Shown here in pieces: positions 1-10,600 of a DNA stretch of 64,000 nucleotides. The notes under the pieces are model-generated. The model searched no databases, was not told where the DNA came from, and worked only from the letters and a program-made list of their open reading frames with translations. Both the position numbers and the translations under genes were made by a program. The DNA lies in NCBI GenBank assembly GCA_026413225.1, contig CM048576.1, positions 3,294,501 through 3,358,500 of the forward strand, in the 5' to 3' direction. Numbering within the stretch: position 1 is the stretch's first letter; the number at the start of each line of letters is the position of its first letter. The DNA comes from Otis tarda (taxonomy: Eukaryota > Chordata > Aves > Otidiformes > Otididae).

Positions 1-3000
1 AAAACAAAAACAAACCCAAACCTCACGTATCTCCTAGATGTTCCAGATCACAAAAAAAAAAAATGTTTTAAATAGAGGATCCGAGAGCTCCGGGCCAAAG
101 ATAGAGTGGAAAGGTTGTTGGCAGGGAGAAGTTGGCGTTGCAAGACGTTCGCTTGCCTTCGGCCGAAAAGGTTGGCAGATTGGGGAGGCCTGGGCTCTCA
201 CCCAAAAGTTCAGGCTGTGCTCTCCCAGATCCCCCACCACATGGGCAGGAAGGAGGATCCTCTCCGGGGACCTGAGATGAGTCAAAGCCAGTCCTCAGGC
301 GGCTTTCCAGGAAAGAAAAGCTTGGAGAAAAAAAAAAAAGTCAGGCTGGCTCTAGGTAGGGTCATTGAGGGAGAGATAGGCAAGAAACCTGAGCACATGA
401 GGGTCTTTGTAATCTAAAACCTAAATTCTTGGTCCAGGAAGATGCCAAATTTATTTATTTTTGAGCTGGGTGGGGTGCTAGCGACTGGAGACGGGCAGGA
501 TGCTCTGCCCTGGGTATCCTGTGCAGTTCTGTGCAACAGGGATGTCAGCAGTGCTTTGCTGAGGAGAGGATCCATGCTTTCACCCTCTGCAAGCACACAT
601 CTGCGTGCAACACAACAAAAATCGGGTCGGCCCGCTGCCCCCGGGCATGGGCAGCGCCAGGGAAGGACGTCTGTGCCTTGCTCCCGGAGCTGGAGCATCT
701 CTGCTGCCTGCTCGCATGGTCCAGTCACAGAACGTCACTGCTGGCATCTGGCAGGGCTTCCATGTGGGAATAGGGGGTTTTGGGTTTTGGTTTTTTTTGC
801 CTGGTTTCCAGCCAGTATTGCAGGTCCTGATAGTTCCTATACCCAGAACGCATCCAAAATTTCCCCCTCTGTTCACCCCCGCCTTGGTATTTAATGCTTT
901 CTCCTGTTTAAATGAAGACAGAAGCCTTTTTTTTTTTTTTCAGGATGCTCTCAAACAGTAAGTGGAAATTTAGAAGAGACAGAGGACAGCCGCACGTATT
1001 CCCCCAAAACCAGTATCACATGTTTATAAACGCTTTCAGCCTGGAGATTTGTGACCCAGGACTGCGTGGCTCTGTATCACACCCACCCATGTGAGACGGG
1101 ATCTGTCCTTAATTAATTAATGCTCCTCTCCTGTTAGAAATAGATAAACCAAAGATGCCAGGCTTGCGGAAGGCCTGGGAAGGCCTGAGGGGTTGGCAAA
1201 ATGGGAACAAAGCCCGGGATGATGGAGATTCATGAGCCAGTGGCAGAGGATGCTCATCAATCGAGGCAACACCCTACGAAGTTCATTAATTTTAATCAGC
1301 CCAAAAACCACGGGAGAGAGAGCGGGATGGGAAGGAATGAGGGTTTATACATGAGGTTTGGGGTTTTTTTCCCTAGAGTTTTTTCATTTTTTCCCTAGAG
1401 CTTTTTTAACTCGCCGTAGTTTATGCTGGGAAGCAGAGAAGCCGCTCCCCAGGGAGCACAGAGCCTGGGAGGAGGATGCCGAGCTGGAGGCAGGATTTAG
1501 CCCTTTGATTTTGGAAAACCATGAACCTGCTCCCCTTGCAGCCACACCTGCAAGGCAACCGGACCTCCAAAAACCAGCCTGAAGCAAGGTTGCCCTCTGG
1601 TGACATTGTCTTGCTCTGCAGATGAAGGTATGGCATGTAATTAGAATTATAGACTCATGGAACAGTTAATTGAATGCAACGGATTGCATTACAAATCAAA
1701 ACGCAATTAAAAGCAGAGAGTAAATACGGGAGCACCTTGAGATGGTTTGGAAACCCGAGCTGGAATCCTTTCAAATCAAATCACAACCGTGGCCCTCAGC
1801 CCACCTGGCATCTACGGCACTGAGAATTTTCGGAGTCGGCAGCATCACCGCCTGTTAACACAGACCCAGCCCGGCTGCCCCTGCCCTTTCCTAAATCCTA
1901 AAAAAAAAAAAAAAAAAAAAAAATCTGATTTCACCTTGTTTAAGGGGCCCTACAGGAATTACGATTTCCCCAGCATCACTCTCACAGCTGCCGAGCCGCC
2001 CGCGCTGTCAGCAAACGATCCCGGGGATCCTGCTTTTCCGGGAGGGATTTTATCCCACCTGCCTGTTTTAAAAGGCAAACGAAGGGAATGGCTCCTTTTG
2101 CCATCGGGTGGGTTTTGGGCCGGCTGCGGGACCCCTTCACCATCCCACTGCTGTGGGATCTGCTGCGTGGCCAGGATGGATTTAGGGTTTCCTGTCCCGC
2201 TGTATAAGCCGGCACTGACATCTAGTGGAAATATTTTGGGAGATTATAGCTGCTTTGGAAATATTTCAGCTGGGAGACAGCTCAGAAATGGCAAATGCAA
2301 GGTGGGCCTCATCCTGGCAGCCAAAAAAAAAAAAAAAAAGGAGGTGGGCGCTGGGAGCACAGGGCTCTGCTCTGTGGGAAGAACCCCAAAAAGTCTCGAG
2401 GTGCCTCGTCCTTTGCTGGGAGGAGGTGCAGAGACGTGAGGTTTTGCCATCTCCCTTCCAGCCGGTTCTTCATGAGCCCGGTGAGGCTCCTATGGGAGCA
2501 AGGGCAAGGGCGAGCCACTAATGCAGACTTGTGTGTTTACCGTACAGGTAGGGATGTGGCTTTTCAGCGGAGATAATAATAGAGAGGCAGATGTAAATAC
2601 ATCCTCCGTCAAGGGAGAGCGGCCAGTAACCCCGCGCTCCGGTCCTTGGCCACGGCCAGAGTCTGGTTTCCCAGGAATCCCAAATGCCACATGCTGCTTT
2701 AGCCTTCTGGATCTTTTTAGGATTAGGCTATGGGGGGAAAAAAAAAAAAAGAAAAAGAAAAAAAAAGCACAGCGTAGAGGAGCTGGTCTTTGGGCTTGGA
2801 TCCTTGGTCCTTGGATCCAGAGCCTGGTGAGAGAAGCACCAGTCCTGAGCACCCGACAGGTTTAGAAAATCAGGATATGGAGCAGGACAGGACCCACCAC
2901 ACCTGGACCCTGGCGAGGACACCCTGGGATATCTCAGCGCCGCACAAAGGGCGCTTCAGAGGCCAGGAATCTCACGAACTAGCGGGAAAGCAGGGCTGAA

Positions 3001-3700
3001 GAGGAAAGAAGGAGCAATAGATAAGGAGCGATTTCCCTTTCTCCATCGCAGCCAGAGCCAGCGTCTTCCCGTTCGTATCCCGGTGTTCGCTGCCACTCGG
3101 CGCATGACAGCAGCTACCTGGTTTTACATCCTGAGACTTTCGTATTCCCATAGGATTTTTCACGGGGAGAAAAAACTCGCTGTGAAAGGGGGAGAGCTGG
3201 CTGCATTGTTTTATTCTCCTAGGTATTTGGTATTTTCCGCAAGTCTGATTTAGCCCGTTGCCATATTCCAGCCGGAGAAAACCCCATGTGGGCCCAGCTG
3301 TTCGGTCAGGGCATGGAAATCTCCTTCTGCACGTGGCTGGCGGAGCTTTCCCTGGGACCCTGAGCCCCCTCTTCTCCCGGACATGGGAACCAAGGGCCGA
3401 AACCTCCCCAGGCACCTTCTGCCATCAGATGCTCTCCAGCTGGCAAAAGGATTTCCAGCCATCAAGGGATGCTGGGGGAAATCAGGGAGAGGAATCAGCA
3501 CGGTGGGCTGACGGGGATGGGGGGACACACCCCATCCTCTGGGGCAGGACCATCTCCCCGAGCCCCTTTGCTGCCTGCCCGGGCAGGATCAGGCCCCGGC
3601 GGGGGGGAAGGGGTTAATGCTGAGAGAGCAACAGCCTGGGGTTGACACTTGGAGGCAGGCGGGGCTCCCGGCGCCTGATTGGCCTCAAATCCCATCCAAA
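1..3700. other. Intergenic DNA upstream of ADAMTS8
   Basis: No gene was recognised. The stretch is moderately GC-rich and has several long A runs (1900-1923, 2323-2339, and an A-rich run at 2740-2766). An AT-rich, homeodomain-site-like block lies at about 1636-1735. In humans the next gene on this side is ADAMTS15, transcribed in the opposite direction; no exon of it was seen here. Confidence 0.6.
1900..1923. repeat. A homopolymer, 24 nt
   Basis: An uninterrupted run of A in intergenic DNA. No retroposon body or target-site duplication was seen beside it. Confidence 0.85.
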
Positions 3701-3717
3701 AGTGGGTTGGTGGTGTT

Positions 3718-3866
3718 TTGTTTTTTTTTTTTTCCTTCTCTTTTTTTTTTTTCTGTGCTGGTTTTTTTTTTTTTTTGCTCTGCTGCTTTTTTTTTTCCCT
3801 CTGCTGCCTTTTTTTTTTCTCTGCTGCTGCTTCTTTTTTTTTTTTTTTTTTTTTTTCTCTTTCAGC
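3718..3866 (+). repeat. T-rich degenerate repeat upstream of the ADAMTS8 promoter
   Basis: This is a pyrimidine-rich tract of T runs broken by CTGCTG, CTCTGCTGC and similar short interruptions. Three or four copies of a roughly 25-30 nt unit of the form CTCTGCTGC followed by T8-12 can be seen. It ends about 105 nt before the TATA box. Confidence 0.75.
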
Positions 3867-3971
3867 TCTCCTCCTCCCCCAGGCTCCGGCTGGCAGGGGA
3901 GGGGAGTGGGGACCAGCGAGAGAGCGAGATCAAAAATAAACCTCTTATGTCAAAGCCGTGGGGGGAGAAAG

Positions 3972-3979
3972 TATAAATA
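3972..3979 (+). promoter_or_regulatory. ADAMTS8: TATA box of ADAMTS8
   Basis: TATAAATA lies 51 nt upstream of the ATG. Usual spacing puts transcription start near 4000-4005, giving a 5' UTR of only about 25-30 nt. A MEF2-like A/T element (CAAAAATAAAC, about 3931-3941) lies just upstream. The start site itself is inferred. Confidence 0.7.
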
Positions 3980-4029
3980 CAGCCGGGCTCTGCGGCCGGC
4001 GCGGAGGCTGCGGGGCGGGAGCCGGTTCG

Positions 4030-4668
4030 ATGGGGCGGCGGGGGCTGCTGGGGGGCCGGGCCCCGCTCCACCTGCTGCTGCTGTGCCACGCGTGGGCGCT
4101 GCCTCCCCCTCCACGGGAGCCGCCGCCGCAGCAGCAGCAGCCGGTGGTGCCCGCCCGCCTGCCCGCGCCGTCGGGGCAGCTGGCTCTGCGCCTGGCCGCC
4201 TTCGGCCGCGCCGTCGTCCTCCGCCTCCGCCCCGACGCCGCTTTTTTGGCTCCTCGCCTCCGTTTGCAGCGCTTGGGAGGGAGGCGAGCCCCGGGACGGA
4301 GCCCCCCCACCGCCACCCCGACCCCGCGCCGGGGTTGTTTCTACAGCGGAGCCGTCGATGGGAGCCCCGAGGCGCCCGCCGTCCTCAGCCGCTGCGGAGC
4401 GGGGGGCTTCCGCGCCGCCTTTCTCCTCGACGGGGAGGTTTACGAGCTCCAGCCCCTCGGGCGGCCCTGGCCCGGACCCCCTTGGAGACGTCTGCACCGC
4501 CTCCAACGCCGGGCCGCCCCGCCGGGCCGCCCTCCCCTTCCCGACCCCCGGGACCCGCCGCCGCCGCTGCTGCGCCGCGCCAAGCGCTTCGTCTCGCAGG
4601 CGCGGTACGTGGAGACGCTGCTGGTGGCTGATGCCTCCATGGTGGGCTTCTACGGGGAGGACGTGGAG
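4030..4668 (+). CDS. ADAMTS8: ADAMTS8 exon 1: signal peptide, prodomain, start of catalytic domain
   Basis: This exon encodes residues 1-213 and ends in phase 0 at GAG|GTAAGG. A hydrophobic leucine-rich signal segment ends near ALPPPP. A proline/glutamine stretch with four Q follows (residues 31-41). The prodomain has cysteines only at 103 and 122. The furin site RRAKR is followed by [18 protein letters not shown], the typical first strand of an ADAMTS catalytic domain. The prodomain is about 27 residues shorter than I recall for human ADAMTS8. GC content is extreme, in keeping with a CpG island over the exon. Confidence 0.93.
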
Positions 4669-7600
4669 GTAAGGGCTGGGGCTGTCCCGCTTCCCTCCGT
4701 CCCCGCATCCTCCCTGCCCCCGCATCCCTCTGTGCCCCCTGCTTCTTGTGCCCGCATCCCTCCGTCCCCCTCCCCGTTTTTCCCCTGCATCGCTCTGTGC
4801 CTCCCTGCTTCTTATCCCTGCATCCCTCATCCCTCCCTGCTTTGCCCCCGCACCCCTCCGTCCCCAGTCCCCACTTTTCCCCTGCGTCTCTCTGTCCCCC
4901 CTCCCTCCTGTGTCCCCCCTCTCCAGTTTTTCCCTGCATCCCTCCATCCCCCCCACCCCTAATTTTTCCCTGCATCCCCCCATCTGTCCCCCTTCATGCC
5001 AGGGACCACCTCGGGTGAGCGAGTAGAGAGTGGGGGTCCTTGGCTCTGTCCCCACCTCCCCTTGCTGTGCGGGAGCTGTAAATCCCCAGGGCAGAGGCAG
5101 CAGGACCGATCGGTGGGGTTCGCTGGGTGTTTGGGGGCCCTTTCCCAGACGCCCCCCCGGCCCCCCAATCCATCCCAGTGACCCATCGGTCTGGTCTCCC
5201 CACAGATGAGGAGTGGGTTAATGGGAAAGATCCCCGCTGGGAAGCGATGGGCTTAACTCCCTTCCGGACAGGAGCCGGGGCCAGATAGTAAATAAACCAG
5301 GGGCTGAGTAACGCGCTGTCCGGCTCCTGAGCCACCTGTTAGCAGCCGAGCAGATGCACGAACAGCCCTTTCCGCCAGGAATTCTTCGTTCTCCTTCACC
5401 GCGCTCCGGCTGCGGAGGCCCCGGGAGCTGGAGATCCTGGCCTCTCGGCGCCCTAAATCCATCCTCAGGGCTGTTGACCCACCGCTGGCATCCACACCAG
5501 ATTTTTTTTTTTTTTTTTTTCACCTCTCTCGCAAAGCCAGCTCTGCCATGCTCCCCACAGTGATGGGGTTGTTTGCATCCCGAGGCTCCAAATTCAGGTT
5601 TCCGTGGTTGGGAAAATGCACTCGGGTCTTTACGAGGGAGAACTGTGCACTGAAGTTGCTCGTTCTCTGCGGTGGGTTTGGATACGGGGCCGGTGGAGGA
5701 GTCCTCGAAGCTGGTTTGGCTGGGACAGCCCCGGGGCATGATGCTGCCTGGCTGGTACCCAGCAGCTCGAGCTGCCCTCATGAGGGAGTTTCCAGCCTGC
5801 TTGGCTCCCATTTTACCATCACCTCCTCTGTGTCCCCCAGAGCAATATCTTTGCATCACCTCTCAGGTTATTTTTTGATGGGAAGGAAGGAAGGAAGCCT
5901 TTAAAAATCTCATTTTGGATGAACAGAGAAATAGTGCATTTAAGTATTTTGGAGAAAACTGGTACACAAGAGCTGCCTGAAGTTAAAAAAAAAAAAGCCA
6001 CCTGCTGTGTTTCTGTGTCTTTTGTTCTCAGCAACAAAAAAAAATGCAGAGAGAAGCAGGGTTGCTGCTAACTCAAGAGATCAAATAGCCACCTCCCTTC
6101 TCCCCATCAGAGCTCAGCTGTGAACCTGATTTAGATAATGAGAGAGCTTAATTCCACCTCATGCAAACTAGGAGATGAAGTGAGAGCAGAACCAGACCTG
6201 AAATTTGGGGGTTTAATGGTTCTCCTGGCCTGAGGATTGCAGGAGAGGGGGGATTTGGGGAGCATTTTGGAGGGTGCTGAGCAGTCACAGCTGTGGGTTG
6301 TGGAGGAATTGGCAGGGCAAGACTGGCAGTGATTACGAAGAGCCCCCTCATACGGGGATGGGTGCGAGGCCCCAGGGTGGACGCATGAGTTATCCTTTGC
6401 AATTTTCCTGCAGAGGACCCAAAATGTTCCGGGGGAAAAAAAAAAGGATGGTGAGCATCACTAACAGCATGAAGTGGGGGTTTTGAGTATGAGGCAGGAG
6501 ATGGCACGGGGGCAAATCCCCCCGATGTGCAGATGAAAGGGCACTAGGGCTGTGCTAGCTGAGATGCTCAGGGGACGTTTGCCGAGACGCCTTAAAGCGG
6601 CAGGTGGTTACACAAATCGGCCGCCGCATCTCCAGCCAGTTGGCAGCAGAACTGGATTCCTGTGGTGGGATTTCTCCTGTCTCTCGGGTGCGGACGAGAC
6701 GGCTTTCCAAGCTCTCCTCTGCAAATGTGACGGCTACGAGCCCCTTTCCTTTCCTCTTCGTTCTTGCAAGCGCAGAATCTGCGATCCCCGGCTCCCAGTG
6801 CCGGTAACGACTGAGGACCAGGGCAAAAACCGTGTCGGTTTGATTAAGCCAGGATTTTTTTGCCTGACTTCTGTGGCTTTTCTGGGCAGATTTACAATGT
6901 TTTTAGGAGCGCTGGTGCAATCCTTTCCCTCAGCCGGCTCTCCGATGCTGGGATCGACGGTCAGAGTGACCTCGGAGGCAAAGCCACCTTGGAGCCTCGG
7001 GTCCCCTCGCTCTTTGGCTTGCTTTGGGATATTTTGCGGCTTGAGCGGGTGAGTTGGCTTAATCCCTTGACAAAAGGGATTGCTTTTGACAAAAGTGCTC
7101 CTGAACCCATCCCAAAGGCGACCGGGATGGGATTAAAGGAGATCTTTGCACAGAAAAGAGGGACCGGTAGTAATTCTGCCATCCACCAGCATTGCTGGTG
7201 CTTTTCCTCTGGGATCTGTCCCTGGATGCTCTCGGGATGGGGTTTCGCTTCATTTTCACCCGTGACTGGGAAGAGGTAGTGGCAGTCCTGCGCGTGCCTC
7301 AGTTTCCCCTGCCCTGAAAGGGGGAAATGGCTTCTTTTGCGGGAGAGAGACAGGCTGGGATGTGTTTTGACCAGTTGTTTTTTTAAAAGCTGGGCAGCCC
7401 TCAGACCTCGCATCTGACCCTGTGTTTTCTTCCTTCTGTCTGTCTGCACTCCAGAAATCTCAGCGTTTCTTTTCTTTTCTTTTTTTTTTTCTTTTTTTTT
7501 TTGCTGTTGCTGACCCTCCACACATGCTATTTGCTGCTGCTGGCCTCACGGTAGCCTCGATGCTGGTGGTACCCACAGGCGTACCGGTCTTAGGGCTCTC

Positions 7601-10600
7601 CCAGAAGCAGTCGGAGGGATGGATGCAGGAGCAGTGGGAGGAAGGATGCTCCCACCCTCCTGTCAGCCTTGGGCTGGTGCCCTCTTCTCCCCAGAGTTGA
7701 TTTTCCAGCTGTATTTCCCAGTTGGACAGTCTTGCCCCCCATCTGGTTCCAATACCCCCATCCTCAATGCTGGGAAGGAAAGCCTGGAGAAGGTGGTGTT
7801 GCCTCCTGGGTGGCTCGTCAAGCCAGAGCCAGTTTGCAAAGGCACAGAGAGGATGGGACAAGTGGGATTCTGCTCGTCTGCAGCCAGTTGTTGGCCAAAA
7901 GCGCTCAGTCAACCTCTCCTGAGCCCAAGGGATCCCGTAATTTGCTTTTGGTCCCAGCTCCGAACCCTTGGCTGAGCCAAGGTGGTGCAGGTGGGTTACT
8001 GCTCTCCCCAGAGCAGTCAGGGTCCATCTGAGACCCAGCCAACTGCCGTACAGCCCAGGGCTGGGTATAAATAGACGCCAGATGGTGGAACAAGTGAATT
8101 TGACCTTTTAATCTGCACTAAAGAGGTGTTTGTTCGGTTCGCTTTCCGTCTTCGCTTTCCAGGCGAAGAGAAGGCGGATGGATGTTTTCAGAGTCCCTCC
8201 GTTCCTGCTGCGGAAAGAGTTCCTTGGCTGGATGTAACCCCATGGATGCGAGGGTTGGTGTCCCACAGAATTTGCAGTAGGGACTGAGAGCTCCCAGGTA
8301 ACAATGACCAGGATGGAGAGAAACCTTAGAAAAGGATGGGGAAGGATTTACTCCCTTGGAAACGATGGACGATCCCATGGCACGCGCTTCCAGCGCAGAG
8401 CATCCTTCTAGGTTTTCGCACCGGTGATTTTAGGAAGGTTCCCAATGGATTTTTCCCCATGGGGTAAACAATTCCTCTGGTCCCCTGGAGCAACCGCTCG
8501 CTGGGATCTCGCCTGGGTTTCTTGCCTCAGCGGTGACTTCTCCGTGACATTCGTTGCATGCTTCGGGCTGGGATGTGAGTCATGTTGTGGAGATCTGGCC
8601 AGTCTAAATAAACCAGTCTATTTAGCACTCCCATCATCCTTGCTGGGGCCTGCCCTTGGATAATGAGCCAAGGAGGACTCAGGATACGTCTTGCTGAAGG
8701 AAGACATCTGTTTATGGGGAGCTGCCGGCGACGGGATAAAATAATTTAAAATAGCCACAACTGCCCTGAGCGAGCGGCTCTACCCTCAGTGCAGCAAATA
8801 TGCCGTCGCTCTTAGGGGAAGGGGGTATCTCCCTAAACATCTCCCTCATTTCCTAAGAAAAAGACATTTTGCACGTATCACTGTCCTGGCAGCATCGCAA
8901 TTGATGAGCGTACGGAGCCAGCTCCACTCAGGAAACAAGGATTTGAGGTGAAACTCATCCGTTGGAGAGGGCTTCCAGTTTAATTAGGTAGTGGCGCTGG
9001 AGTGAGACCGCGGGGTGTAATTTGTCTGGGTAGGAGAGAAGCCACTTTCTCTTTCCCAATACTAGATTGTGTAATAGCTACATTTTTTTCTCCTGACTCC
9101 GGGGCCGTGAACGGGTGCCAAGCAGAAGAGGAATTTCGATGCTCCGATAAGATGTTTACATCAGCCTAAGCATCGCTGGCGCATCCGACGTATTAAGTAA
9201 TCTTTGGTCATCCTGGCTGCTCGAGCGGGGGACTCTGCTGGACGAAAACTGGGCCGTCCAAGTGCTCTGGCCCCGGTTTGTCACCGAGGTTGCTGGGTTG
9301 AAACTCTGCCGACCAGTACAGGCAGGAGTTTTATAGGCGGTTTTGCAGCCATGGGAGGTTGCGTGCATGAGGCGGTTCCAGCCCTGTGGCGCTGAGGGCA
9401 GGGTTAATGCTTTGGGAATATGCAAGAGCACTCGTGAGGTTTTCCTGAAGGGTTTCTGGGCGCGAAGGGTTCACGGCAGGTGGAAGGGGTTGCAGGGGTG
9501 TGTGTGTGTCCTGCCTGTCCTTCCCGCCGGCATGAGGTGTAAAGCACCATGTACGGAAAAAGTAGGGCTTGGTCCATCAACCCAGGCAGCTGCCTGTCAG
9601 ACTGGATGCAGTCAGCTTCATAAATGAGGTTGATTTCTTCTTTTCTAATAAAAAAAGAGCCTCAGAGCAAAGGTTTCACCCGGGCTTCGCCTGGCCCTCC
9701 TTTTTTCCCGCAGAACCACATCCTGACCCTGATGTCCATGGCGGCTCGCATCTACAAGCACCCCAGCCTGAAGAACTCCATCAACCTGGTGGTGGTGAAG
9801 GTGCTGGTGGTGGATGAGGCGGCGGCGGGGCCGGAGGTTTCCGACAATGGTGGGCTCACCCTGCGCAACTTCTGTAGCTGGCAGCAAAGGTTCAACCCGC
9901 CGAGCGACCGGCACCCGGAGCACTACGACACCGCCATCCTGCTGACCAGACAGGTGTGAAGGGTCCCGTGGGGTGAGGAAAAGGGTCGAGGGGTCCCTAA
10001 AGCACAGAGCTTGCAGCAAAGAAATGGGGAGGGTGGTGGCATTTGGGGTGCAGACCACCGGTGGGACACCTTCGCCTTGCCTTACCCCCGCCTCGGTGCT
10101 GCTCGCTGACAGGATTTCTGCGGACACCAAAGCTGCGACACGCTGGGAGTGGCGGATATCGGCACCATGTGCGACCGCAACAAAAGCTGCTCAGTGATTG
10201 AGGACGAGGGCCTGCAGGCAGCCTACACTCTGGCTCACGAACTGGGTAACGCATCCCTTCCCAAAGGGGGTTTCTGCTTTTTCAGCCTGGCGTGGCCAGC
10301 CCCACTGCTGGGAGGGTGCTGGGAGATGCCCAGCACCGGCATCTCCTGGCTGGGTACCACTGGGGAGCTTCTGGCACTGGCAGAAGTTGGTTTGCACCAG
10401 TGAACGTGCTTAGAAGTGCCCGAGTTGGTGTAAATTGGTGCGTTTGCCTGATGTGATGAGCTAAGACCAAGTGCTCCCCTGCCTTGGTTTGCTGCTCCTA
10501 GAGATGCGCTGATTTTTTTTTTTTGCCCTGGGTGCAGCGGGCTGTACCTTTGAGACACAGCAAGCACAAGCCATTTTGCTTATTGCTTCTGATTTATTGA

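Noticed and set aside
1747..2439. 230-codon frame upstream of ADAMTS8
   Set aside because: It runs through two A homopolymers that translate as lysine runs, has no recognisable domain and no promoter. It is treated as chance.
3862..5055. 397-codon open frame on the minus strand over ADAMTS8 exon 1
   Set aside because: It runs antisense through the signal peptide, prodomain exon and the C-rich minisatellite. GC-rich DNA has few stop codons, and the product is low-complexity with no recognisable domain.
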